Shown piece by piece: positions 1 through 8,889 of a stretch of DNA of 64,000 nucleotides. The DNA is taken from assembly GCF_008727775.1 (NCBI RefSeq), contig NZ_CP044232.1:620001-684000 (forward strand), given 5' to 3'. The notes beneath the pieces are model-generated. The model saw nothing but the letters and a program-made list of their open reading frames with translations. It did not search any database and was not told the origin of the DNA. A program made the translations under genes and the position numbers. The stretch's first letter is position 1, and every line of letters starts with the position of its first letter. Origin of the DNA: Microbacterium lushaniae. GTDB taxonomy: Bacteria; Actinomycetota; Actinomycetes; Actinomycetales; Microbacteriaceae.

Positions 1-342
1 GCCGCCCCGCGCACGCGTCGCTAGTGCGAGCGGCAATAGCGACGCCATTCGCAGTGCCCCCCGACGGGAGACCGGAACCTCGCCCGCGTTCAGGGCGAGC
101 ACGATCCGTCCTCGAATGGACGTAATCCAGGCTCGTCGGTACCAGGAGGAGTAGGACGGTTGCACACGATCGCCGGCGACCAACCCGAGCCCGGACAGGA
201 AGCCCTCGTCCGCGTTCTTCACCCACACATGCATATCGCCAAAGCGACGCAGAGTGGCAAGGTAGGGCCTTCGCAACAAGGAATCGCCGATGTTGTCTAG
301 TTGGCCGGTGCACCAAACGAATACATCCCTCTTATCGCTCAC
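1..342 (-). CDS. Polysaccharide pyruvyl transferase-like protein, 5' part only
   Basis: The gene runs off the left edge, so only 114 codons are present. I take the GTG at 340-342 as the start because GAGGAG lies five bases upstream on the coding strand. The N-terminus reads VFVWCTGQLDNIGDSLLRRP, which resembles the NxGD opening of polysaccharide pyruvyl transferase family proteins that add pyruvyl groups, or related modifications, to cell-wall and capsule sugars. It overlaps the end of the upstream glycosyltransferase by 11 bp, so it is probably the next gene of the same minus-strand operon. The C-terminal catalytic half is not visible, and the family call rests on the N-terminus alone. Confidence 0.6.
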   Translation of the reverse strand, partial: MSDKRDVFVWCTGQLDNIGDSLLRRPYLATLRRFGDMHVWVKNADEGFLSGLGLVAGDRVQPSYSSWYRRAWITSIRGRIVLALNAGEVPVSRRGALRMASLLPLALATRARGG

Positions 343-1213
343 TTCGACTCCTCAGACCTCGAAAATGCTTACCGACTCGAGCGGCGGCTGCACGTGGGTC
401 GGACCAGATCCAGCGCCACGCGGCGCCGATGAGGGCGACCGGTCTGCTCGCGGAAAGCGCCGCGCGGGCAATTCGAGCTTGAGTTGACTGCAGAATTTCC
501 CTCTCCGTCATTGGGCGAATAGCTATGCCATAGGCATTGCTATAGTGAGCGCGAATCAGTTCCTTTGAACGGATTGCCGACTCAGCCGATTTCACCGACT
601 TCCCACCATCCATGCAGTAAAGAGAGGTGGCTTCGTCGCGGACGGAGATGTAACCCTCGCGGGAGAGGCGAAGGAGCAACTCATAGTCGTCCCCATAACG
701 GGGTCGTAGTGGTTCGGGCGCAGCCTGTTCGGCCTTTCGAAGCGCGCTTACACGGACTACGGCATTGCAGGGTGGCCAGGGCCCGTACCCCTCAGTCAAC
801 AGGGAGTGGGTGTTGACAGGAGAGTATCGGATGGGAAACTTCGTCTTCCTTGTCGATGAGCGGCTGAAGCCGACAACAACGCCTGCCGCGACAGCGACTG
901 CGGGAGCTTCGTCGAGGGCCAGGACGGAGTTCTTCACTCCTTCCGGAATCAACAGATCGTCCGCATCGAGGAAGATCACGTAACCGCTCTCCAACAGGCT
1001 AGATCCGGTAGCGCGTGCTACGTATGCTCCTGAGTTTTCTTGGGTGTGAACTTCAGCACCGCACGCGGCAGCAAGATTTGCCGTCGCGTCTGTGGAACCG
1101 TCGTCTACTACTATCACTCTTGCTGCGCCTGCCAGCTGCGCTGAACTGATGGCTTCTCGTATGGTCGACTCCGCGTTGTATGCCGGGATGACCACGGTCA
1201 GGTCTGCGATCAT
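332..1213 (-). CDS. Family 2 glycosyltransferase
   Basis: A 293-residue protein with a GT-A fold. Near the N-terminus are VVIPAYNAE and VVDDGSTD, the nucleotide-sugar binding motifs of GT2 enzymes, followed by the metal-binding FLDADD around residue 80. No membrane segment follows, so it is a cytoplasmic enzyme acting on a lipid-linked sugar at the inner membrane face. The ATG overlaps the stop of the upstream pyruvyl transferase remnant (ATGA), which indicates translational coupling. It probably adds one residue of the repeat unit made by this locus; donor and linkage cannot be read from sequence. Confidence 0.85.
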   Translation of the reverse strand: MIADLTVVIPAYNAESTIREAISSAQLAGAARVIVVDDGSTDATANLAAACGAEVHTQENSGAYVARATGSSLLESGYVIFLDADDLLIPEGVKNSVLALDEAPAVAVAAGVVVGFSRSSTRKTKFPIRYSPVNTHSLLTEGYGPWPPCNAVVRVSALRKAEQAAPEPLRPRYGDDYELLLRLSREGYISVRDEATSLYCMDGGKSVKSAESAIRSKELIRAHYSNAYGIAIRPMTEREILQSTQARIARAALSASRPVALIGAAWRWIWSDPRAAAARVGKHFRGLRSRSER

Positions 1214-2330
1214 GTGCTGGCCGCCCCGAGGGTCGAAATGATCTCGTTGCGCGCAGTGGTCAAGCGTGTGAGCGATCTGCGGATCCGTGACCAGTACTCC
1301 GTGGGATCGGACGCGATCTCTTCCAGTTGCCGTGCCACATGCTGAACGTCAAAATCAAAGGCGTTGTGGACGAACGGAGTCAGTCCCAGATCTTCGTACG
1401 CCCCCCAACCTTTCCTTTCGTAGCTCAGATGGACGGCAGGAACGCCATTTCGAATGCTCTGGATGGCGCCGTGCAACCTGACCGAGACCACTACGGATAC
1501 TCGAGACGGCCCAGGAAGGGTACCCTCCACGAGCGAGCGGCTGGCGGCGCCGCCGAGGAAGTGATGGTAGAACGATGCATCGTCATTTCCACGCGCGGAC
1601 GCTTGGACGAGCAATTCGCCGTCAGTAACCCGGACGAGTTCACGGACGTTCTCCGTGTATCGTTTTTGCCGCGTCCGAGAGCTAGAAAGCTGCCGTGCGA
1701 CGACTCCGATGTTCAGAGCGTCCGGCGGGGTAGCCGGAACAGTCTGAGTCGTGTCGGTGGTGAGCGCCAGGAGCGCTGTGTCTGGGAGTCGTTTTACATT
1801 CACCTTGCGGCGAAGGAGATCGGCCGTGCGGTCGTCGCGCGCGAGGTAGGCGCGAGCTTTCCCGAGCCGTCGATCGATCATGCGAGTCGGTGCGTATCGG
1901 AATGGTCCCGCGCTCTGAGAGAGGTACACGGTCGCGCCGTTGAGTGCGCCAGCCTCAAGTTGCGGGTAGTGAACCAACATCATCTTCAAAGCCTCGACCG
2001 GGTTGCCGCCGCGGAGATAACCACCCCCACGCCCACCACGAGATCTGCGTTCGAGATCAGGAGACGCGCGGCCTTGGGAAGGCGCCCACCGCGGAGAACG
2101 CTGGCTATCGAGCGTGAAGCCAGGTCAAGGCTTCGCAGGGTCTCACGCTTCAAGGTGAATGGGTTGACGTGCGTGCGTCGCGGCCCGTCCGCGAAGCTGT
2201 CGGGGTCGAGAGCCAAGATCGTGACGGTACTCGACGGGTCCACGCTCCGGACCAGCTTGACCGCTTCTTCGACCAGCAACCCGTCGCCGGAGTTAGTGCT
2301 GCTGTACGCGTGCAGGAGAACCACTCTCAT
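1210..2330 (-). pseudogene. Polysaccharide pyruvyl transferase, interrupted by a -1 frameshift
   Basis: Two adjacent frames encode the two parts of one pyruvyl transferase family protein. The N-terminal part (2330 to 1986) opens with LLHAYSSTNSGDGLLVEEA and runs to ADLVVGVG. The C-terminal part (in frame to 1210) carries YLSQSAGPFRY, the RLHGAIQSI motif and HLSYERKG, typical of the family. The frame is lost at a run of five C on the + strand (2024-2028). One more base there would restore VGVGGGYLRGGNPVEAL. As sequenced, the first frame stops at TGA 1986-1988 and the second could restart only at TTG 1989. The cause may be a true loss of function, phase variation or slippage in the G tract, or a sequencing error. 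The ATGA overlaps with both neighbours are intact, which suggests the damage is recent. Confidence 0.85.
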
Positions 2331-3400
2331 CGGCTTACCTGCCTGAATACATCGGCGTGCGCCCTCGCTGAAAGCTGCCAGTCAAACCGTTCGGCATTAA
2401 CGATCCCGCGCGCGCGGAGCTCTGAACGTGCCTTCTCATCCTGCGCGAGCTCGATCATCGCCTCCGCTATCGAGGTGGCGTCGATACCGTTGAGGATCCG
2501 CGCTGCATCGCCGGCAACCTCGCTGAGAGAGCCGCGACCGCTACATATCACCGGCGTTCCGCTTGCCATAGCCTCGAGTACCGGGAATCCGAACCCTTCA
2601 TAGGAAGAGGGGAAGCAAAACGCGGTCGCCCCCTGCATCAGTGGAAGGAGATCAGCCTCGGATACCCGCCCGAGATACTGGACGCCCCTCGTTCCGCGGA
2701 CTGCCTGCATGATGTCGCGGCTTCCCCAGGCTGGCGCCCCCGCAACAACGAGCGGAACTCCTGTTTCCTTGAACACGGTCTGCGAAGCATCCGTCAGCGC
2801 CAGTAGGTTCTTGCGCGGGTCGAGATTGCCGACGTAGAGAAAATACCGCTCCGGTAAGCCGAGCCGACGACGAAGGCTGGCCGGGTCTCCGGCGGGGCGT
2901 GGATGGAACTTGTCGTGATCGATGCCATGGTGAATGACGCTGATTCGACCCGCAGTCGTTGGTTCAAAGAACGCAATGTCGTCTGCGGAAGAGTGCGAGA
3001 CGGTGATTATCTTGTCGCTCACTTTCGCGAGCCTGCGGACTCGCTCACGCCACAACCGATCAGCGGCTGAATTCCGCACGCCGCCAAGGTGCAATGTTGC
3101 CAGACCATGGATGGTTCCGACTATCGGGAGCCGGCCTCGGAGGACCGCCCCAGTGTCGGCAGGGAAATGCGCAACGGTTGCCTCCGCGGGGGGAGAGATA
3201 GGCCACACCACTCCTTCTAGTCCAGCGTAGGCGACGCTTCGGAATCGGCCGGAATCCGAAAACCTCGGAGGACGCGCGAGCGTGTAACGGATACCGAAGT
3301 CTGCGATGCGCTCATAGACGCTACGCGCGTAGCGCGTGTTGCCTCCGACTTGGCGGTCGAGAACTCGCGCGGACACGAGGACGTGGGGCTGGCTGCTCAT
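2327..3400 (-). CDS. Family 4 glycosyltransferase
   Basis: A 357-residue GT-B enzyme. The N-terminal half begins with VLVSARVLDRQVGGNTRYA, including the acceptor-side glycine loop. The C-terminal half has FLYVGNLDPRKN and SSYEGFGFPVLEAMASGTPV, the EX7E-type nucleotide-sugar site of retaining GT4 enzymes. No membrane helix is visible. ATGA overlaps occur on both sides, so it is co-translated with its neighbours. It probably extends the lipid-linked oligosaccharide of the locus; donor sugar is not predictable. Confidence 0.85.
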   Translation of the reverse strand: MSSQPHVLVSARVLDRQVGGNTRYARSVYERIADFGIRYTLARPPRFSDSGRFRSVAYAGLEGVVWPISPPAEATVAHFPADTGAVLRGRLPIVGTIHGLATLHLGGVRNSAADRLWRERVRRLAKVSDKIITVSHSSADDIAFFEPTTAGRISVIHHGIDHDKFHPRPAGDPASLRRRLGLPERYFLYVGNLDPRKNLLALTDASQTVFKETGVPLVVAGAPAWGSRDIMQAVRGTRGVQYLGRVSEADLLPLMQGATAFCFPSSYEGFGFPVLEAMASGTPVICSGRGSLSEVAGDAARILNGIDATSIAEAMIELAQDEKARSELRARGIVNAERFDWQLSARAHADVFRQVSR

Positions 3401-4461
3401 TTAGTGATTCCAGAGTGATATGCGGATAGAAGTGCAAGGCGTTGAGTTTCAGGGGTGTAGTCGGATAGCGCGACCTCTGCCCGTGAAAGAAGGATCCTTC
3501 GAAGGCGCGGATCCTGCGCCTCTCCTGCCACGTCCGCGAATTCTGTTGCGCTTGTGAACTGCGGCAGGTCTAAAGACTCGAAGGCCGGAATGCGGCGAAC
3601 GACCGTAGGAACTCCCAGCGCCACAGCCTCCAACACCGCGACGGGGAAGCCCTCCCAGGCTGCCGTGTGCAGGTAGATATCTGCGGTCCGCACGTGGCGC
3701 AAGGCCTCCTCGCGAGGCAACCAACCCGTCACGGTCACGCCGTCTGCTTCCGCCGTTGATTGTAATGTGCTATCGCCTCCCACCCATGTTGCGTCGACCT
3801 CGACACCCTGCCGCCTCGCTTCTCGAATGCATGCAAGGAAGAATTCCGGGTCCTTTTGTCGGGCCGCGCGTCCAGCGCCCACCACCCTCAGCGGAGGGGT
3901 GCCGTTCGGACGCACGTCGACGGCCTTCGCGCGAGGGGCGACGTTGGGGACAAACACAACTCGAGTCCCTGGTGTCCACCGAGAAAGCTGCGCTTCTCGC
4001 GGTGAGCAAGCAGCAAAAACGGAGGTGTTGAACGCTAAGAAGAACTCCGTCAGGCGAAAAGCTAACCTTTGCAGTGCGCCGATATCCTTGCGCTCAAATG
4101 CGTAGCAATGGGGCGTATACACGATAAGCGTGCGCGCCCTGCGGGCGGCTACTCGCGCGTAAAGCCCACCAAAGCTCGAATGTGCATGCACGATGTCGAA
4201 CCGCTTCCTTCGCAGGTGGGAGCGCGTAGCGCGGGCACGCCTTCCGTGGCCTGGGGGCAGGGCTGTAGCTGTGGTGAAGCGACTTAAGTCGGCCGCCACA
4301 ATCGGCGCGTCGGCACGCTCGGCGTACAGAAGGTGATGTTCGAACTCAGGCGTTGCGGCCACGTAATCGAGTAACGCGGAACCTACGCCTCCTCCGAAAC
4401 TTTCGACTACGTGAAGAACGCGAGTTGGCGAATGGGGCCCAGACGGGTGTGGCGCGCTCAA
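3397..4461 (-). CDS. Family 4 glycosyltransferase
   Basis: A 354-residue GT-B protein. It starts RVLHVVESFGGGVGSALLDY after a short N-terminal extension and has HAHSSFGGLYARVAARR in the N-domain. The C-domain contains VVGAGRAARQKDPEFF and AAWEGFPVAVLEAVALGVPT, a standard GT4 donor site with EGFPVAVLE. It directly follows the priming transferase gene (4-bp overlap), so it may catalyse the second sugar addition; that order-based role is inference. Confidence 0.85.
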   Translation of the reverse strand: MSAPHPSGPHSPTRVLHVVESFGGGVGSALLDYVAATPEFEHHLLYAERADAPIVAADLSRFTTATALPPGHGRRARATRSHLRRKRFDIVHAHSSFGGLYARVAARRARTLIVYTPHCYAFERKDIGALQRLAFRLTEFFLAFNTSVFAACSPREAQLSRWTPGTRVVFVPNVAPRAKAVDVRPNGTPPLRVVGAGRAARQKDPEFFLACIREARRQGVEVDATWVGGDSTLQSTAEADGVTVTGWLPREEALRHVRTADIYLHTAAWEGFPVAVLEAVALGVPTVVRRIPAFESLDLPQFTSATEFADVAGEAQDPRLRRILLSRAEVALSDYTPETQRLALLSAYHSGITK

Positions 4462-6098
4462 TGGGCTGTTTCTCCGGGAAGTAGTGCGGCCCGACCGGTT
4501 TTCAGGAGGATAACGACGTCTCCCATCAAGGACCAGTTCTCAACGTAGGACAGGTCCAAGCGAACCGAATCCTCCCAGGAGAGCGACGAGCGCCCGCTAA
4601 CTTGCCACAGTCCAGTGATTCCGGGCTTCGCGAGAAACCGGCGATGGACATGGTCGGCATACTGCGCTACCTCTTTCGGGAGGGGCGGCCTCGGCCCCAC
4701 GAGCGACATCGAGCCGCCAATCACGTTGAACAGTTGTGGCAGTTCGTCGAGGCTGAACTTACGCATGACTCGACCAACCGGGGTGATTCGCGGGTCGTTT
4801 TTCATCTTGAACATGACTTCATTGCCAGCGTCGCGCTTCCCGTCCGCGAGTTGCTCAAGCAACTCCTCGGCGTTCGGGACCATCGAGCGGAATTTCAGCA
4901 TTGTGAAGTCTTGGCCGCGCAGTCCGATGCGGGTTTGACGAAAGAGGACGGGTCCCTGGCTCGTCAGCTTGACAGTTACGGCGAGGACGACGAGCAGCGG
5001 GCTGAGCACGATGACGCCCAGCACACTCGCGACCACGTCGACCGCCCGCTTCAGGAAGAGCTGGCCCTTGCTGAAGCGGGGCGTCTCGACGTGAATAAGT
5101 GGCAGCCCTGCCACGGGGCGTGTGTGCAGGCGAGGCCCGGCGATATCAGTGATGCTCGGAGCGAGCACTAAGTGCTGGCGGCCGGCCTCCAAGCTCCACG
5201 AGATCTCCTTGACCTTATCGGGGGGAAGTTCGTCCGTGCTTGTCACCGCCACAGTGTCGGCTCCCGTCGCCGCGATCGCGCGTTCGACGGCATCTACGGA
5301 TCCCATCACCGGGATCGTCGACCCAGGGATGGTGTCCGCGACCTTTCCGGAGGGAACGCACGCGCCGACGACCAGGTAACCCGCGCTCGGGTTGCGTTGA
5401 AGTTCGCGCGCAATTTGGGTGACTGAAGCGAGGGATCCAACGAGCAGCACTTTCGCGGAGAACTCTCCCCGCTGACGCTTCATGATGAGCCATTGACGCC
5501 ATACCCACCGCCCCAGCACAAGCGTCGCGATGCCGAGCGGCAGACTGATCAGCAGGTACCCACGAGCGAGGTCGATCTGGGTGAGGAATGCGAATATGGC
5601 AATCAGTCCGAATAGGCGAAAGCTCGCGTCTGCCACTCGGATGTACTCCTGGGAGCCCGTGCCGATGACTCGCTCGTTCCGTGAGTCGACGAGGGAGAGC
5701 GCCCACATCCAGACAACGATCAGGATCGCCGAGAAGGCCCAGTACGACAGGTCGGTGATTCTGGCGTCGTTCGCCATTGCGACCGTGGCGTTGCCCATAC
5801 CGAACCAAGCGATCTGAGCGCCGTAGACGACCCATACGAGCACGAGAAAGTCTGTGAGGAGGAGCCGTCGCGCATAGGTGTGCCGCCACTTTGACGGGAT
5901 GGGTCGTACTCCCTCGCGAGCTTGACCACTGGACGACGTCTTTGCCGGGTACGTTGACGGCATTCGTTCTGCGGTCGGGCGCGAGTTGGACTTGGTGGTC
6001 TGCGACGTCGATGTCGCGCCGACCGTCAGGTCAGACGTCACAGTGGATAGTTCCTTCCGTCGCTTGGCACCCCAACGGACCTTGATTCCCAATTTCAA
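4458..6098 (-). CDS. Polyprenyl-phosphate sugar-1-phosphate transferase (priming transferase)
   Basis: First gene of the minus-strand EPS operon. It transfers a hexose-1-phosphate to undecaprenyl phosphate and so starts repeat-unit synthesis at the membrane. Hydrophobic segments lie around residues 80-195, followed by a nucleotide-binding-like region (KVLLVGSLASVTQIAREL) and a C-terminal bacterial sugar transferase domain from about residue 345, entered by a membrane segment (VVASVLGVIVLSPLLVVLAV). Catalytic-domain motifs are KFRSMVPNAEELL, SLDELPQLFNVIGGSMSLVG, GPRPPLPKEV and PGITGLWQVSGR. The frame opens at a TTG without a clear ribosome site. The first 70 residues are Ser/Thr-rich, and the ATG at 5961-5963 is an alternative start. 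Phased TGGGG repeats lie just upstream. Confidence 0.93.
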   Translation of the reverse strand: MKLGIKVRWGAKRRKELSTVTSDLTVGATSTSQTTKSNSRPTAERMPSTYPAKTSSSGQAREGVRPIPSKWRHTYARRLLLTDFLVLVWVVYGAQIAWFGMGNATVAMANDARITDLSYWAFSAILIVVWMWALSLVDSRNERVIGTGSQEYIRVADASFRLFGLIAIFAFLTQIDLARGYLLISLPLGIATLVLGRWVWRQWLIMKRQRGEFSAKVLLVGSLASVTQIARELQRNPSAGYLVVGACVPSGKVADTIPGSTIPVMGSVDAVERAIAATGADTVAVTSTDELPPDKVKEISWSLEAGRQHLVLAPSITDIAGPRLHTRPVAGLPLIHVETPRFSKGQLFLKRAVDVVASVLGVIVLSPLLVVLAVTVKLTSQGPVLFRQTRIGLRGQDFTMLKFRSMVPNAEELLEQLADGKRDAGNEVMFKMKNDPRITPVGRVMRKFSLDELPQLFNVIGGSMSLVGPRPPLPKEVAQYADHVHRRFLAKPGITGLWQVSGRSSLSWEDSVRLDLSYVENWSLMGDVVILLKTGRAALLPGETAH

Positions 6099-6132
6099 GC
6101 TAGCACCGGATTGTGTCGCTCGAATTTCGGAA

Positions 6133-6195
6133 TGGGGGACAAATGGGGGACAAACGATCCCTTCTCGCCAGGCGGCAGAAGGGGTGAAATTGGGG
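6133..6195. promoter_or_regulatory. Phased TGGGG repeats upstream of the priming transferase
   Basis: Two perfect tandem copies of TGGGGGACAAA occupy 6133-6143 and 6144-6154. A second pair, GGGG-TGAAATT-GGGG, lies at 6181-6195 with the same 11-bp period. They sit 35-100 bp upstream of the start at 6098, in the 270-bp gap between the EPS operon and the next minus-strand gene. The remainder of this gap shows no gene. The same 12-mer TGGGGGACAAAC recurs at 23391-23402. Binding by a regulator is inferred. Confidence 0.5.
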
Positions 6196-6368
6196 CGGTC
6201 AGTTGGGCCATCTCGGCGTGTCGCCGCTTCGGGTGCGGCGCGGGGCGTGGACCGCGGTGTGCCTGAGCATAGGGTGTCGCCGCGGCCGGCGATGTGCGGT
6301 CGGACGAACCCGGACGCTTCGACAAGGTCAGCTACCGGAAGGGGCTATCGACGCCGAGACGCGCGGAG

Positions 6369-7292
6369 TCAGGGGAGGCGCGTGAGGGAGTCGCCGGACC
6401 AGACGAGGGTGGCGTCGCCGGAGGAGGCGAGGGCGACGGGAGCGGCGGGGTCGACGGGGGCGCACCCGAGGGAGGTGGCATCCGCGAACACGTCGCCCGA
6501 CAGGCGCGTGATCTGCAGGCCTTCGCAGCCGTCTTCGCGGGTCGCGACGAGGACGGCGTCAGCGGAGATCGCCACCGCCGCCGCATCCGTCGCCGGGAGC
6601 GGCGCCCACTGGCCGTCGGAGCCGAGTACGAAGGCCGTGCCCTCGCACACGAGCGCGACGGTGGCGCCGGAGGCCCGGGCGCTGCGCGGGTCGGCGCAGG
6701 GCGTCTCCACGGGGCCCTGGGGCGTGAGGAGGGACGCGGGGGCTGCAGGGTCGGGGTAGCGCGACGCGGCGAGCACCTCGGGGTAGGGCTCCCAGAACCG
6801 GCCCTGCGTGAAGGTGCGGAGCGCCTCGGTCTCGCATGCGTCGCCCATACGGGCGATGGCCTCGGCCTCGGTGCCGGCGAAGGCGTCGAGGGAGACGAGC
6901 TGGCCGATGCCGCGGTAGAGCGGGGTGACGTCGGTCCACGTCTGGCCGCCGTCGGTCGAACGCTCGATCAGCGGGGCGGTGACGCCGCATTCACCGGCGA
7001 CTCCGCGCCACATTCCGCCGGAGCCGACGGAGAGGAAGCGCTCGTCGGAGCGGGGATAAGACGTGACCGCCACGGGGGCGGTTGGTGTCGTCGGCGTGGG
7101 GGTGGCCGCGGGGGTCGCCGGCGGTCCGAATGTGAAGGACGGAACCGGGTCGGGGTCTGTCGCGGCGGGCCGGGATGTGCCGTGCTGCAGCGCCATCACG
7201 GCCAGGACGATCGCGGCGACGGCCGCGACAGCCACCGCCACCCCCGCGAGCCAGCGCGCGGAGGTGCGGACGCCCGGTGGACGACGAGCCAT
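6369..7292 (-). CDS. Membrane-anchored extracellular protein with a BNR-like repeat
   Basis: A 307-residue protein of unknown role. A short basic N-terminus and one hydrophobic helix (WLAGVAVAVAAVAAIVLAVM, about residues 14-34) are followed by a Pro/Thr-rich stretch and a large outside domain. That domain contains RSTDGGQTWTDV, an Asp-box (BNR) motif of sialidase-like beta-propellers, and several Cys that could form disulphides. I chose the ATG at 7290-7292 over the adjacent GTG because GGAG sits four bases before it. It lies 12 bp downstream of the tyrosine-kinase gene and is probably co-transcribed. A structural or ligand-binding role at the surface is more likely than catalysis. Confidence 0.65.
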   Translation of the reverse strand: MARRPPGVRTSARWLAGVAVAVAAVAAIVLAVMALQHGTSRPAATDPDPVPSFTFGPPATPAATPTPTTPTAPVAVTSYPRSDERFLSVGSGGMWRGVAGECGVTAPLIERSTDGGQTWTDVTPLYRGIGQLVSLDAFAGTEAEAIARMGDACETEALRTFTQGRFWEPYPEVLAASRYPDPAAPASLLTPQGPVETPCADPRSARASGATVALVCEGTAFVLGSDGQWAPLPATDAAAVAISADAVLVATREDGCEGLQITRLSGDVFADATSLGCAPVDPAAPVALASSGDATLVWSGDSLTRLP

Positions 7293-7304
7293 CACACTCC
7301 AGGG

Positions 7305-8792
7305 TCAGGGCAGCAGGTTGGATTCTTCAGGTTCGCGGGTCATCTGGCGTGCGGGCTCGGCGGAGCGCCGACTGCGGCGGGCCCTGGGCGGGGCCGGCGC
7401 GGGCGCCGGTGGGGGCGTCGCCGACTGTGACGTGGTGTAGGTGCCGTATCCGCCGTAGCCGTACCCGTAGCCATAGGCGTCAGGGCCGCGCGTGGGCACC
7501 ATCGTCAGGACGAGGCCGGCGACCTTGCCGCCCACCGTCTCCAGCGCGTCGAGGGCGCCGTTCAGCTGATGGGTCGTGGTGCGGCCCGCGGCGACGATGA
7601 CGATCGAGCCGGAAGTCGAGCGCGAGAGGATCGCAGCATCCGTCACCGGAAGGAGCGGCGGCGCGTCACACAGGACGACGTCGAACTCCTTGGACAGGGC
7701 ATCGAGGAGCTGACCCATCTGCTTCGACCCGAGCAGCTCGCTCGGGTTCGGCGGAATCTTGCCGGAGGGCAGCACGTACAGCGGGCGCTTGCCCCACGGG
7801 AACATCACATCGGCCACGCGGGCGCGCCCGATGAGCACGTCGGTGAGTCCCGCGCCACCTTCGATGTTGAGGTACTCCGACACCTTGGGCTTGCGCAGAT
7901 CGCAGTCGAGCAGCGCGACGCGCTTGCCGGCGTCGGCGAGGGCGAGGGCGAGGTTGATCGTCGTCGTGGACTTGCCTTCGCTCGGCAGGCTCGAGGTGAC
8001 GACGAAGCTGTGCCCGCCGTCCATCTCGAGGAACTGCAGGTTCGTGCGCAAGGTGCGGAACGCCTCGGAGCGGCTGTTGTGCGGGTCGGCCTCGAGGATG
8101 AGCGGACGCTCGCGGGCCTTCGGATCGAAGGGGATCGCCCCGATGAGGGGGCGATCGGTGAGCGCCTCGACGTCGCGGGCGTTGCGCACCTTGATGTCGA
8201 GCACGGCACGCAGCACCGCGATGCCGAGACCGGCGGCAAGACCCACGAGGGCGCCGAGGGCGAGATTCAAGGGGACGTTGGGGCTCACCGGGTTGGCCTG
8301 GGGGAGCGCATCCTTCACCCGACTGAGCTGGACGGGGCTGGCCGTCTGCTCGTCGCGCATCTCGATGCTCTCCACAGCGGTGGTGAGACTCGCGGCGATC
8401 GCGTTGGCCAGGTTGGCCGCCAGCACCGGATCGGCGTCTTCGACCGAGATGTCGATGAGGAAGGAGTTCAGCGGGCTCGACGCGGAGACCTGCGCGGCGA
8501 GGCTGTCGGCTGTTCCGCCGAGGTCGAGCTCGGCGATCACGGGGTTCAGCACGAGCGGGCTCTCGGCCAGCTGCACGTAGGTGCCCACGCGCTGCAGCGC
8601 GAAGCTGCCGCCCTGCTGAAGCTCCTGCACCGTGCCACCGGCCTGCGTCGACACGAAGACCCGGCTGGATGCCTCATACATCGGCGTGCGGGTGAGTGAG
8701 TAACCCGCAGCCGTCGCAATGCCGATGAGCGTCGTCGCGACGATGACGAGCCAATTCTTGCGGAGGATGCGGATGTAGTCGCTGAGCTCCAT
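7305..8792 (-). CDS. Wzz/tyrosine autokinase fusion for polysaccharide synthesis
   Basis: A 495-residue protein joining a chain-length determinant domain and a bacterial tyrosine kinase. The Wzz part has a first helix at about residues 16-34 (IVATTLIGIATAAGYSL), an extracytoplasmic loop and a second helix near 175-195. The kinase part has Walker A SSLPSEGKSTTT, Walker A-prime VALLDCDLRKP and Walker B DVVLCDAPP. Its C-terminus carries the tyrosine cluster YGYGYGYGGYGTY, the usual autophosphorylation site, then a Pro/Arg-rich tail. Such kinases control polymer length and export by cycling phosphorylation. The phosphatase gene immediately upstream (8890-9540) is the expected partner. Confidence 0.93.
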   Translation of the reverse strand: MELSDYIRILRKNWLVIVATTLIGIATAAGYSLTRTPMYEASSRVFVSTQAGGTVQELQQGGSFALQRVGTYVQLAESPLVLNPVIAELDLGGTADSLAAQVSASSPLNSFLIDISVEDADPVLAANLANAIAASLTTAVESIEMRDEQTASPVQLSRVKDALPQANPVSPNVPLNLALGALVGLAAGLGIAVLRAVLDIKVRNARDVEALTDRPLIGAIPFDPKARERPLILEADPHNSRSEAFRTLRTNLQFLEMDGGHSFVVTSSLPSEGKSTTTINLALALADAGKRVALLDCDLRKPKVSEYLNIEGGAGLTDVLIGRARVADVMFPWGKRPLYVLPSGKIPPNPSELLGSKQMGQLLDALSKEFDVVLCDAPPLLPVTDAAILSRSTSGSIVIVAAGRTTTHQLNGALDALETVGGKVAGLVLTMVPTRGPDAYGYGYGYGGYGTYTTSQSATPPPAPAPAPPRARRSRRSAEPARQMTREPEESNLLP

Positions 8793-8889
8793 GAGGCCTC
8801 TCGGGGTCGCGGCTGTACGCGATCATCCTGCCACAGGTCGTGGTACCGTCCCGTCGCGGCGCGGGAGCGGGCTGACCGGGCTGTTTCCG

